IMG/VR virus record: IMGVR_UViG_3300032304_000701
Location: 1 to 21,593 of that record
Source: a virus
Reading direction: 5' to 3' (one strand)
DNA length: 21,593 nt
Translations under genes and position numbers: made by a program
Part shown: positions 8,437-16,716 of the stretch, piece after piece
Layout: each line of letters begins with the position of its first letter
How positions within the stretch are numbered: position 1 is the stretch's first letter
The notes under the pieces: model-generated
Database searches by the model: none
What the model saw: only the letters and a program-made list of their open reading frames with translations
What the model was told of the DNA's origin: nothing

Positions 8437-10158
8437 TTACTTACGCACGTTAGCATTCTGCGGCAACTCATTGACAACCGTGGGGCCGGATAGTTGTTGA
8501 TTTGCAATCATGTAGTGTTGGAAAGTCGGGTATTGCTTTTTAAAGTCCCCGTACATGTCTTTTTGCAAGTTGTCGTTGTATTCTTTAAACAGCAGCGCTG
8601 GCGTAATCGCCCCGCGTTCGCCACTCCGCGCACCATAAGCCGAAGCCATAATATTAGCTTTACGTATGTCAGCAACATCTCGTTCACGCGAACGGAGTGT
8701 CTCTTGCTGCTGCTGGTATATTGTGCGTTGATCTTGAGAACGAAGAGTGTCGAGCGTGTTAACCCGTTCACCCGCAGCCTTGAGCGTTTCACCAGAGATT
8801 TTAGCCAACCCTTCAATCTTGGAACGCTTAATACCCAACCCGGCTTCAAACGCTTGCTGTTTAAGTGCTTCCGCTTCTTTCCAATCACCGCGGGCTTCGG
8901 CACGGCGGCTTTCTTCAATCATAGCGGCTTGTTTGCGGCGTTCCACCGCAGCCGCTTCCAGTTTCTCCAAACCTTCTTGATACTGCTTGGTACCCACCAG
9001 CGCACCTTCCGAGATATTTTGAAGTGCATACTGGGACCTGCCTCCTGCAATAGCCAGACCGGCGTTGATCAACGCCATATTAAGATTCTTTGCTTCTTTG
9101 CCTTTGGCCTTCTCTTCTTCTTTGCCCAGCAAAGCTTCCAGCCCCTCATACGCTTTGCCTTTTGGTTTGCTTTCTTCTCTTTCTCTCGCCCGTTTTGCAA
9201 AGCCTTTTTCAGCCTCAGTAGCCAGCGTATCGTACTCAGAACCGTCAGGCAAAAACCCACGCATACGTTTGTATTCTGCGGTTAAGTCGCCTGCTGCTCC
9301 GGGAGTAAAACCGGGCATTTGTTCAGGGCCTGCTTTTCCGTCTTTGGTAATCCCCGCGCCGGGGCGTTTGGCGGCTGCATTTTTCCCGGCATCTGTTTTT
9401 GTATTAAAAGGATTAGCCGTGTCCCGCCCTGTATAAACATTGCCCTCATCTATTGGCGCGGGGTAGTCGGCTTTCTCACCTTTCTTCTTACCTTCAACCG
9501 CATAGCCCGGTTTTTTCTCTACAGGCGCTGGGGCTTGGAATTGTTCTAGTGCAGGTGCGGTTGCTGTTTTATTGCGTAATTGTGCTAACCGTTGTTCTGC
9601 AAATGTGCGTTGAGGTCCGCCAAATGGATTAGCATCTATAATGCTTTGCATTTTTGCTATTTCGTCAACTACGTCTTGCGCTGATGCTTCTCCCATCCGG
9701 GTTGCAACCAATTGATTAAACGAGTTACTTGCACGAGGCGCTGGGATCATTTGATCTTGCCTAAATCCTTGCCCAACCAAACTCGGACCTTCTCCAGCAA
9801 ACGCCACAATCCCACCATTTGCGTACTCATCTGCGTACGAGTCGCCATATCCGGCGATGCCGCCGTCAGCCATGGTTGCTACATTTTCCGCAGGCAACAT
9901 ACCAATGCCTTGCTGTTCTGGTAGTTGAGGCTGGGGCATCGGCGCTGGTGCGCCCATCTGTGCAATCGCTTGGTCTGCCACGGTAGGCTGTTGGGCAGCT
10001 TGCTGCTGTCCCCCCGCACGGAGTTGCGCACGACGCTTACTTTCCGATGCTGCCAGCGCCAGAGTGTAGGGGTCGTTCTTGTGAATTTGGGCGTACTGAC
10101 GCAATTGTGCGTCAGACATCTTGGCCATACGAGAAGTGAGTTCATTTACATTCAGCAT
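8437..10158 (-). CDS. 573-aa internal virion / ejection protein
   Basis: No enzyme domain is recognisable. The protein resembles conserved internal virion proteins of environmental podoviruses. It has an N-terminal helical part (residues 1-55, with DPYTLALAASESKRR), a Gln/Pro-rich linker, and two Gly-Gly motifs: ADGGIAGY (97-104) and ANGGIVAFA (113-121). A disordered Lys/Gly/Pro-rich middle follows. From ~305 to 500 there are long charged helices interrupted by ALINAGLAIAGG, a short hydrophobic segment that recurs in such proteins. The start is ATG at 10158, two bases after the stop of the 332-aa gene, with a strong GGAGAAGG ribosome-binding site lying inside that gene's end; this supports translational coupling. 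The stop is TAA at 8437-8439, 17 bases before the 2100-aa gene. The role, part of the ejection complex, is inferred from neighbours and composition. Confidence 0.72.
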   Translation of the reverse strand: MLNVNELTSRMAKMSDAQLRQYAQIHKNDPYTLALAASESKRRAQLRAGGQQQAAQQPTVADQAIAQMGAPAPMPQPQLPEQQGIGMLPAENVATMADGGIAGYGDSYADEYANGGIVAFAGEGPSLVGQGFRQDQMIPAPRASNSFNQLVATRMGEASAQDVVDEIAKMQSIIDANPFGGPQRTFAEQRLAQLRNKTATAPALEQFQAPAPVEKKPGYAVEGKKKGEKADYPAPIDEGNVYTGRDTANPFNTKTDAGKNAAAKRPGAGITKDGKAGPEQMPGFTPGAAGDLTAEYKRMRGFLPDGSEYDTLATEAEKGFAKRAREREESKPKGKAYEGLEALLGKEEEKAKGKEAKNLNMALINAGLAIAGGRSQYALQNISEGALVGTKQYQEGLEKLEAAAVERRKQAAMIEESRRAEARGDWKEAEALKQQAFEAGLGIKRSKIEGLAKISGETLKAAGERVNTLDTLRSQDQRTIYQQQQETLRSRERDVADIRKANIMASAYGARSGERGAITPALLFKEYNDNLQKDMYGDFKKQYPTFQHYMIANQQLSGPTVVNELPQNANVRK

Positions 10159-10160
10159 GA

Positions 10161-11159
10161 TTACGCCTTCTCCATATCGTAAAGCAACAACTCAGACAGC
10201 CCTGCGGGGGAGTCCGACTCTTTAATTGCTCCGCCTTCTTTGGCTTGTTTTGTACCGCCCGGATTACCGAACATACCGTAAGCTGCAAGCCCTAAACCGC
10301 CAAGCTGTGACAGCGTAGATGGTGGTGCTTGGTACATTGTCGATGCAGTTTGAGACAACGGCAAGCCGCGCAGCATGTCGGACATAAACGCTAACTGCTG
10401 ATACGGATGCTGACGCTGATTTGCAAAGTCCTGATACTGTTGCGCCAAACGCTGCTGCTCCAGCGCCTGTTGTTGCTGACCCAAACTGGCCTGTCCTTGG
10501 ATAGCTGCTTGCTGTTGACCAAACTGAGTCTGCCCTAACTGCCCCAAAGTACCTGCCATCTGACCTGCGGTTTGCATACCTTGCAATCCCAGCGTTGAAC
10601 CAAACTGTTGCGCTTGACGCGCTTGCTCAAAGGCCGTCTGCATTCCCCTGCCGTAGATGTCGCCCATCTGGTTTTGCAAATTACGCTGGCGCTCTGCTTC
10701 TACGATGGCAGAACGCGAACCACCAAAGGCACCCTGCTGTACAGCTTGTGCTTGGTTTTGCTGGCCCAGCATAGCGGACTGACGTTGCGCCTCGCGCATC
10801 TGAGGAGCCAGCGCGTTTTCTACATACGGCGACATGTACGCTTGCATAGCATAGGGGTTGGTGGCTTGCATAGCATAATTTTGACCTGCACCCATAGCAC
10901 CCAGCCCGGCGAGTCCTGCCATCTGCGTACCAACACCTAACTGTTTTGCTGGCCCCAAGTTCGCCGCTGATTGCTGCGCTTGTTGTTGCATCGGGGTAAA
11001 CCCAGCGATTCTTTCTCCGCCATAAGCCTGATATGGTGCATTACTCAGCGCCTCGGTTTTACCCAGCATCTTCTCCACATACGGCTTGGCGTATTCCGGG
11101 ATCGACGTGGTCGTCTGAGTTGTATTAGTTGGTTGTGAAGGTTGTGACGGTGAGCACAT
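10161..11159 (-). CDS. 332-aa Gln/Ala-rich internal virion / ejection protein
   Basis: This is a low-complexity structural protein, probably part of the ejected core. After a Ser/Thr/Gln-rich start comes IPEYAKPYVEKMLGK and then PYQAYGGERIAGFTPMQQQ, a segment typical of this phage protein class. Residues ~45-260 are an almost uninterrupted Gln/Ala/Gly-rich helical region (QAQQ, GQQQAAIQGQASLGQQQQ), expected to form elongated helices. The C-terminus has a Gly/Leu-rich patch and an EGGAI motif (308-312) like those in the other ejection proteins. The second residue is Cys, but there is no signal peptide, so this is not a lipoprotein. Start ATG at 11159 with AGGT four bases upstream. It lies seven bases after the GNAT gene and two bases before the 573-aa gene. 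No enzymatic role is suggested. Confidence 0.7.
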   Translation of the reverse strand: MCSPSQPSQPTNTTQTTTSIPEYAKPYVEKMLGKTEALSNAPYQAYGGERIAGFTPMQQQAQQSAANLGPAKQLGVGTQMAGLAGLGAMGAGQNYAMQATNPYAMQAYMSPYVENALAPQMREAQRQSAMLGQQNQAQAVQQGAFGGSRSAIVEAERQRNLQNQMGDIYGRGMQTAFEQARQAQQFGSTLGLQGMQTAGQMAGTLGQLGQTQFGQQQAAIQGQASLGQQQQALEQQRLAQQYQDFANQRQHPYQQLAFMSDMLRGLPLSQTASTMYQAPPSTLSQLGGLGLAAYGMFGNPGGTKQAKEGGAIKESDSPAGLSELLLYDMEKA

Positions 11160-11166
11160 AATGACC

Positions 11167-11628
11167 TCAGAATGTATATATCATTTGAACTGCCGCTTCT
11201 TTAAAGCCCATACGCTTCCAAAGTTTGGCGACTCTCAAATCGGTAAGCGCTGCGACTGATACTCTTTTTACACCGCGCTCTTTTAACTCTTCAAGAATAA
11301 CTTTTACCAGCTTCTTACCAACACCATTCCGGTGTTCTTTCAACACAAAAATTGTATCTTCCTGTGCAATCAAATCGCCGTTATGCATATCGTTGGTAAG
11401 GTATACGTTGCTGTACCCCACCGCTTTTTCCCCAGACCGCAAAATAAACGTTAGCAGCCATCCACCATCACCCGCTTTTATATACTCATCCAATCGCGGA
11501 TTGTACGGAGAACACGGTATGCCATCTGCTTCCAGACGCGCTGTCATCTCCGCGTAGTGCTGGCGGTACAGCGGCTCAAGTTCCTCATAGGTTTCCTTGA
11601 ACCGCCCAAGATGAAATGTGTAGCTCAT
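11167..11628 (-). CDS. GNAT-family N-acetyltransferase
   Basis: A 153-residue acetyl-CoA-dependent acyltransferase. The pattern EDTIFVLKEHRNGVGKK contains the acetyl-CoA pyrophosphate-binding loop R100-N-G-V-G104-K. It is followed by the usual helix and the C-terminal motif AKLWKRMGFKE, the standard end of the GNAT fold. The N-terminal ~60 residues (helices with REHY/MTARLEADG-like character, then WLLTFILRSGEKAVGY) fit the acceptor-binding half. The ATG at 11628 overlaps the end of the 737-aa gene by four bases (ATGA), so the two are probably translated together. GNAT-like proteins are known in T7-like phages, but the acceptor here is unknown; candidates are a virion protein or a host protein. 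The family is confident, the substrate is not. Confidence 0.88.
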   Translation of the reverse strand: MSYTFHLGRFKETYEELEPLYRQHYAEMTARLEADGIPCSPYNPRLDEYIKAGDGGWLLTFILRSGEKAVGYSNVYLTNDMHNGDLIAQEDTIFVLKEHRNGVGKKLVKVILEELKERGVKRVSVAALTDLRVAKLWKRMGFKEAAVQMIYTF

Positions 11629-13838
11629 GCTGGCAGAAGTTTTTCTGCCTTGGTGTTACGCGCCACTTGATCTTTACCAACAGTTTTGCGTCGGGCTTTT
11701 TGCACACGGTCCATCATGGCGTAGAGTTTTCTTGCTCCGGCTTCTGTACTTCCGTTTCCAATTTCAGAAACAATTCGTGCAGGTACCACAAATTCCCCGT
11801 CAGCAAGACGAGCGGGCTGACGACTGCCAATAGAAGCAGGGATAGAATCAGATACACCATCGCCCGGACCTTTCAACAAACGCCCACCATCAGAATAATC
11901 ACCAAGTGTTGACACCCCACCACCCGCTGCGTAGCCACCGTAACCACCCAACTGCTGGTTCATGTAGTCATAAAACCCGCCCAGACCAAGCTGCTGTTCT
12001 GGCGTTTGGTACGCAGGGATGTCAATATTAGGCACAAACGGTTGCGCTGGCGATGTTGGCTGTCTTACTGGTGTTGCTATACCACCGGATACTGCGCCGT
12101 CTGGCGTTGATGCGCCCTGCGCCCAGCTTGGGGTAAAGTCATACGGCTGCCCAGTTGCTTGCGCTTTGTTGAGCCGTTTCATCATATCAAAAGTGGCTAT
12201 TTCTGGGCTTGGTGGTTTTGCTGCTGATGGCCCCCCAGTTTGCGTAAACTGCATTGTTTTTGGGTCGTACGAGTACTCATACCCGCTACTTTTGTTTTGT
12301 GGGTCTACTGTACCACCACCTTCTGCAAACCGAGCTTCGCCAGTATAAGCGGCCACCCCGGCATCGGCTGACGGGGCAATTACATTCGTGGCTTCAGGGC
12401 GCTGCATCATGGGGTTGCTGTAGACGGGCGTATTGATGTTTGCCATTGGGTACCCTGCATTTGCACCAACAGCGTTCATGGCCGACATCTGCTCAACAGG
12501 CCCACCAACAGCAAACGAAGCTAAACCGCCCTCTGCTTTTTTGTACTCAGGACCCGGCGCTTCGTAAGGGGTGAGCGCTGTGAATGATGGCTGGAAGTAC
12601 GTACGCTCTGCGCTGCCTGAGTACGGCTCAAAAGCTGTATCGGTAGGGCCGTAGCTAAACTCATAGGGGCGAATCATGCCGGGTGATTCTTTCTTACGGT
12701 TGCGCATTTCCTCTTCTGCTTTTTCTTGTCTTTCAATTGCGTAAGTTCCTGCTGTGCCGCCAAGACCCGCTGCAATAGAATATTTTGGCATCGCATCAGC
12801 CAACGCCCCTAACCCATCAACGCCTCCAGCGTATACCTTCTCCGCGCCGCGCCCCACCTGTGACATGTAGTCGGTGTAAGGACGGCTAACGGTTTGTCCA
12901 GAAAGATCCACCGCGTTTGACGGTTGAGCGACGCTGGGCAGCTTACCTGCGAACTGCTGGGTTGTTGTTGCCGTGCTGGGTGCGTAGTTAGGAACGACGC
13001 CCTGTGCAACCTCTGATGTGGGGGGCAAAGTTCTAATCTTGCCGCTAATGTCTGTGAAGTATGGCGAACCTTTGTCAATTGGGGAGACAAACGGTTGTTT
13101 CATCCGATCAATCAACGTAGCGTGTTTTGGCACAACTTTTGGCACATCAAACCCACCTACTGCATCTGATACTAGCGCGTGTCTTTCAGCCACAGAAGTA
13201 GGCGTAAGGCCGGGAGCCGCAGGGATTGGTTTTGGCATACCCGTTGCAAAATTCACATTTGCGTACTGTGGGAGCCGCGCTTGTACAAGATTGGTAGAGG
13301 TCATGCCCGGCGTTGGGGTATTAAATACCGCCGATCTTTGGAACCCAGCAGAGGGGTTAAACGCCGCATTTGGTGAAAATACGTTGGAGTTTGCCCCTGC
13401 ATAGTTTGCTAAGTCATCTGCGGTATTTGCTATGGCTGTTTTGGCAGCGTTAGCGCCTGTCGCGCCCGCATTAGCGCCTGCTGTAGCACCCATAGCATTT
13501 AGACCACCTGCCAAGCCAGCACCGCCATAAGCACCCAGACCGGCCATGATGCCCTTCTTCAGACTGCCGGTAGCAGCGGTATACCCAGCACCAGTAATGA
13601 GCGCAGCAGACAAACCGCCGGTAAGTGGGGCCAGACCAAAGCCGATCAGTGTGGGGAGAAGCGAGCGCAAAAAGCTGGCTTCGGGCAGACCTGTGTGGGG
13701 GTTGATCGTGAGGGAGCCGCCATGCGCCATCGCAAGGGATTGAAGACCACTGACCTCACCGGGGGTCATATGGACAAGGACTTTATCCTCACCGCGTCCG
13801 GCGGACTGTACTTGGCTGGCTGAATCGTGGAGGCTCAT
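11625..13838 (-). CDS. 737-aa Gly/Ala-rich ejection protein with membrane-like segment
   Basis: Probably an internal virion protein that helps form the DNA-ejection channel. Residues 1-55 are a compact domain (LVHMTPGEVSGLQSLAMAHG, then SLTINPHTGLPEASF) common to environmental podovirus proteins. Residues ~57-140 are strongly hydrophobic and rich in Gly/Ala, suitable for membrane insertion. The middle is Pro/Gly-rich and probably disordered, with Gly-Gly motifs AEGGLASF (435-442), AEGG (505-508) and AGGGV (from 638). The C-terminus (LADGEFVVPARIVSEIGNGS, then AGARKLYAMMDRV) is a motif I associate with phage ejection-type proteins. Start ATG at 13838 with GAGG about six bases upstream, after the only sizeable gap in the operon. 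The end overlaps the GNAT gene by four bases. The functional assignment is inference from composition and position. Confidence 0.72.
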   Translation of the reverse strand: MSLHDSASQVQSAGRGEDKVLVHMTPGEVSGLQSLAMAHGGSLTINPHTGLPEASFLRSLLPTLIGFGLAPLTGGLSAALITGAGYTAATGSLKKGIMAGLGAYGGAGLAGGLNAMGATAGANAGATGANAAKTAIANTADDLANYAGANSNVFSPNAAFNPSAGFQRSAVFNTPTPGMTSTNLVQARLPQYANVNFATGMPKPIPAAPGLTPTSVAERHALVSDAVGGFDVPKVVPKHATLIDRMKQPFVSPIDKGSPYFTDISGKIRTLPPTSEVAQGVVPNYAPSTATTTQQFAGKLPSVAQPSNAVDLSGQTVSRPYTDYMSQVGRGAEKVYAGGVDGLGALADAMPKYSIAAGLGGTAGTYAIERQEKAEEEMRNRKKESPGMIRPYEFSYGPTDTAFEPYSGSAERTYFQPSFTALTPYEAPGPEYKKAEGGLASFAVGGPVEQMSAMNAVGANAGYPMANINTPVYSNPMMQRPEATNVIAPSADAGVAAYTGEARFAEGGGTVDPQNKSSGYEYSYDPKTMQFTQTGGPSAAKPPSPEIATFDMMKRLNKAQATGQPYDFTPSWAQGASTPDGAVSGGIATPVRQPTSPAQPFVPNIDIPAYQTPEQQLGLGGFYDYMNQQLGGYGGYAAGGGVSTLGDYSDGGRLLKGPGDGVSDSIPASIGSRQPARLADGEFVVPARIVSEIGNGSTEAGARKLYAMMDRVQKARRKTVGKDQVARNTKAEKLLPA

Positions 13839-13900
13839 CGCTACCTCATCCTAAAAAATTTGTCAAAGTTTATCATTTATGGCTTTATTCGGGCCATATT
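13839..13900 (-). other. AT-rich 62-bp gap with weak hairpin and ribosome-binding site
   Basis: This is the largest gap in the minus-strand operon. It holds a 6-bp inverted repeat, TATGGC (13878-13883) and GCCATA (13893-13898), with a 9-nt loop, and on the transcribed strand the ribosome-binding sequence GGATGAGG just upstream of the 737-aa gene. The hairpin could separate tail from ejection-protein expression, but it is too weak to call a terminator. No convincing promoter is visible. Confidence 0.3.
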
Positions 13901-14200
13901 TTATGTTTTCATCTTTAGAACATTACTAGCCAAAGTGTCCACATACACATCGCCCACTCGTAAATTAGCCAAGTCTGCCTGTGTTGGGAAACTATAGACG
14001 GTGCCGCCTGAACCATCTGGGCGACTGAAGTTCAACGCCGCGACTACGTTAGGAGTGCCCACTCCCTCTGCTGACCCGGCAATAGCGCCGGGGTTATTTA
14101 GTTGATTAAAGTACTGCCGCAGGATGTTGTTGAGCGTATCTTGGTACGCCCGGTCATACTGCACTGGGGCAAGGGGGAGTGACGGTGCTCTTATAGACAT
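13901..14200 (-). CDS. Small virion-associated protein of unknown function (99 aa)
   Basis: Unrecognised as a functional family, though the opening (MSIRAPSLPLAPVQYDRAYQ) and the QYFNQLNNPG segment look like small proteins that accompany the large beta-rich tail protein in related environmental phages. Residues 12-37 are predicted helical. The C-terminal part (TVYSFPTQADLANLRVGDVYVDT) looks like a compact beta unit. The ATG at 14200 shares a base with the stop of the 635-aa gene (TAATG), with GGAAG upstream, so it is probably translated with that gene in a fixed ratio. A tail or head-tail accessory role is likely. There are no catalytic or membrane features. Confidence 0.72.
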   Translation of the reverse strand: MSIRAPSLPLAPVQYDRAYQDTLNNILRQYFNQLNNPGAIAGSAEGVGTPNVVAALNFSRPDGSGGTVYSFPTQADLANLRVGDVYVDTLASNVLKMKT

Positions 14201-16107
14201 TAGTTTCTTCCATCAGGACGAACATCAACACGAGGAACACCCAACTGCCACTGTGTGCCAATCGAATTCGACTCCACCTTAAACGCCATCTGTCTGCCAC
14301 GCACCCGACTGTACACAATCTCTGTAAACTGCTGCACGTTGTAGGCGGTCTGCCCGGCGTAGCTCTGCGCTGATGTCACATCTGGGGTTGCCGCCGTACC
14401 ATATGCAGCGCCGGGGTTTTGTTTCGGCCTTACTGTAAAGGTGACAAACGGCTTATCGTTTGTAGCGCCCGTGGTGTCTGACCCATCGAACGTAATATCC
14501 GGCACAATCCGCCAAACAAACCCATAGTTGTGCCCGTCGCCAATATCAAAGTCTGACGACTGTATGTACGCGTTAATAGCGCTGGGTGGGTTAGTGCTGC
14601 CGTCATCCACCGCCGCTTCGTGGTACACAACAATATTGCCTTCCGTTGCCGCCATTGGAAACTGACGCAGTGGAGAATCCAACCAAGCCGTACGATCTAA
14701 CGTACCGTAGTACCAAACCCGGTCAAGGTAGTTAAAGATGACGTAGCGGTCTATCACCGTGGAATTCTTTGAGCAATAGTTCCACCATACTTCAGAATAG
14801 CCCTCGTTGGTGCCGGCGTTGAACTGCGCCTCTTGGTCACGGTTAATGTCATTAAAGATGAATTGACGTACCGAGCAAGGCAGTGTCTCTACCCGGCCAG
14901 AGTAAACATAGAACTTATCCACACCCATCCAGTACACAACACCGTTGGCTGTTGCCATAGCATTGGGGGATACGATAGAAATATTGTCGGCAAGAAGGGT
15001 GAAGCCGTACACAAACGGTGGTCCAAGATACTGCATCGAGTAAATAGCCGCGTCAGTCCACACCACGATTTCTTGACGAGTCTGTATTGCACCAATAATT
15101 TCGGAGCCACGAGAAAGTCGGTAGCTTCCTGCTTGGTTTGTCGCCGCTGGAGTCCATCCGGTGTAACTCTCTTGTTCAGACCAACGAATAAGCAACGGGT
15201 CTTGAGCGGTTGTGCCGTATGCACCGTAATCGTTACATCCAAAACAGATGACAATTCGTGAGGTGTCTGACACCATAATCTGGTTGATCAGAGCCGGAAC
15301 ATCCGTGCCAGACACCAAAGCACCGCGAGTACTATACGCAGGGGTCGCGCCCGCGCCGGGTTGCCAAATGTAAAATGCGCCGCCGCGTGGCGAAAACAGC
15401 AGGTCTTCACCAAAGTTTGACTGACTCCACAAACGCAACTGCAAACCAAAACCTGTAGTAAAACCTGACCCCCATGAACCGCGTGACCAAGAGCCGGTAC
15501 CCCAGCCAGTGCCGATGGTGTAGATAGGAAAGCCTGTGTTAATCTGATAAGCAAGCGTAATCCCAGCAGCGGAGTTGCTTCCTGTTGCTGGCGTGGTTAA
15601 TGTTACCGTGTAGGTAGTGCCTGAAGTAACAGTCGCAATCTGGTACTCACCGTTAACATTCACACCACCAATCGTACCGGCACCTGCTATGGTGACAAAA
15701 TCATTAACCTGCAAGCTGTCTGCGGCGCTGTCGGATATAGTCAATACTGTGCCGCTGGCGGTAAGCGTGATCGTAGAAGCATTAACTACGGGTGGGCCAG
15801 CAGAAGGAGTGTTGCCGTTAATCTCACGTAATGGGGTGATGTCGTAGTACTCGCCACCGTCTTCCACATAGAACTTCAAGTTGGTACCAACGCCCATTAA
15901 GTTGTAGCTTCTAAGCGTTACCCAATTCCATAGTGAGCGGCACACACCAAGGAAGGTGTTATACGACAGCGCAGCCCAGCCGCCGATTTTCTCGGGATAG
16001 CCAGAGCGGAAGCGAATCTTGTCGCAGTCAAACCAGCCACCCTCGTTGGCAAGCGTTGTGCCTTCGCGGTTTACGCCGGGGCGAAATTGTAGTTTTTGTA
16101 ATGGCAT
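14200..16107 (-). CDS. 635-aa beta-rich virion protein, candidate tail nozzle/hub
   Basis: A large structural protein that probably forms part of the short tail. The N-terminus (FRPGVNREGTTLANEGGWFD, then CDKIRFRSGYPEKIGGW) is the conserved opening of a structural family seen in many environmental podoviruses, sometimes labelled stabilisation or tubular-tail protein. The rest is Trp/Tyr/Gly-rich beta sequence with repeated WxYG/VYW-type strands, suggesting a beta-propeller as in podovirus tail nozzles. Residues ~100-185 are a Thr/Val-rich insertion (TITLTASGTVLTISDSA...) resembling an Ig-like module. No enzyme motif is visible. Start ATG at 16107 with AGGTAG upstream. It begins six bases after the last oxygenase gene and is coupled to the 99-aa gene. 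Virion structural role: high confidence; nozzle versus other tail part: uncertain. Confidence 0.75.
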   Translation of the reverse strand: MPLQKLQFRPGVNREGTTLANEGGWFDCDKIRFRSGYPEKIGGWAALSYNTFLGVCRSLWNWVTLRSYNLMGVGTNLKFYVEDGGEYYDITPLREINGNTPSAGPPVVNASTITLTASGTVLTISDSAADSLQVNDFVTIAGAGTIGGVNVNGEYQIATVTSGTTYTVTLTTPATGSNSAAGITLAYQINTGFPIYTIGTGWGTGSWSRGSWGSGFTTGFGLQLRLWSQSNFGEDLLFSPRGGAFYIWQPGAGATPAYSTRGALVSGTDVPALINQIMVSDTSRIVICFGCNDYGAYGTTAQDPLLIRWSEQESYTGWTPAATNQAGSYRLSRGSEIIGAIQTRQEIVVWTDAAIYSMQYLGPPFVYGFTLLADNISIVSPNAMATANGVVYWMGVDKFYVYSGRVETLPCSVRQFIFNDINRDQEAQFNAGTNEGYSEVWWNYCSKNSTVIDRYVIFNYLDRVWYYGTLDRTAWLDSPLRQFPMAATEGNIVVYHEAAVDDGSTNPPSAINAYIQSSDFDIGDGHNYGFVWRIVPDITFDGSDTTGATNDKPFVTFTVRPKQNPGAAYGTAATPDVTSAQSYAGQTAYNVQQFTEIVYSRVRGRQMAFKVESNSIGTQWQLGVPRVDVRPDGRN

Positions 16108-16113
16108 ATCAAT

Positions 16114-16716
16114 CTACCTGAACGGTGGGCCACCGACCCATAAGACCAATGAACGCCTGACACCCTTCGTCACGGGCGCTACCCGGTGCAACATGTATGA
16201 CGGAAAAAACCAAGCCCGCCCCTTTTTAATCTCTAGCGTTCTGGCTTCGTCGTTTGTGGTTTTAACTTGAAACTCCCCACCCTCAAACTCCGACGAATCA
16301 GATAACAAAATTACTACCGACAACTTGCGGGGTACTCCCTTGTCTTGGGATGAAGCATCTGAGTGCCAATCGTAGTGCCCTTTTGCTTTTGCCGTGTACA
16401 CGCCCAACTGCATGGGTTCGTGAAACCCGGTCAAATCATAGTGAAAATACCTGCGATTTACCTCGGCGACAACCCCCGCCAGTTTAGCCCATAAAGGCTC
16501 CAAATCAGGCCGCGCACCTATCCAACCAACCTTAGTTTCCCGAATATCTGGGTTAACCTCCGACGCACCGCCCAAGCCGCCAATACAAGCAGACTCTGTC
16601 TGTAACCACTCCGGTTGCGCCAGTATGAAGTTAATGTCCTCCTGCGTCAGAAACCCGTCCCAAAAGGCAAGCTCCTCTTGTCCGTAGTTGGTGCGGTCAG
16701 GAATCGGATAAATCAT
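16114..16716 (-). CDS. 2OG-Fe(II) dioxygenase A, prolyl-hydroxylase-like (200 aa)
   Basis: Predicted 2-oxoglutarate- and Fe(II)-dependent hydroxylase. The double-stranded beta-helix core shows H118-S-D120 (in HYDWHSDAS), distal H177 (in FPSYMLHRVAPV) and R187 as the likely 2-oxoglutarate anchor. The segments LSVVILLSD and EFEGGEF before the distal His are typical of the P4H/PKHD-type hydroxylases. Length (200 aa) is normal for a stand-alone core. I chose the ATG at 16716 because it overlaps the stop of the upstream oxygenase by four bases (ATGA) and begins at the first family-like residues; a longer in-frame extension to 16917 would run deep into the preceding gene. It is the last of four consecutive oxygenase genes and lies just before the main tail gene. 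Substrate unknown; protein side chains (Pro, Asn, Lys) are usual for this branch. Confidence 0.9.
   Translation of the reverse strand: MIYPIPDRTNYGQEELAFWDGFLTQEDINFILAQPEWLQTESACIGGLGGASEVNPDIRETKVGWIGARPDLEPLWAKLAGVVAEVNRRYFHYDLTGFHEPMQLGVYTAKAKGHYDWHSDASSQDKGVPRKLSVVILLSDSSEFEGGEFQVKTTNDEARTLEIKKGRAWFFPSYMLHRVAPVTKGVRRSLVLWVGGPPFR

Noticed and set aside
8494-9285. 263-codon open frame on the + strand
   Set aside because: Antisense to the helical part of the 573-aa ejection gene; Phe/Arg/Leu-rich product with no recognisable motif and opposite to the operon.
10161-11159. Lipoprotein reading of the 332-aa protein because Cys is residue 2
   Set aside because: There is no hydrophobic signal sequence or lipobox before the Cys; the N-terminus is Ser/Pro/Gln/Thr-rich.
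13861-13866. Perfect TTGACA (-35-like) on the minus strand upstream of the 737-aa gene
   Set aside because: At a 17-base spacing the sequence is TAGCGA, which matches the -10 consensus poorly and overlaps the start codon region. Probably chance in an AT-rich gap.
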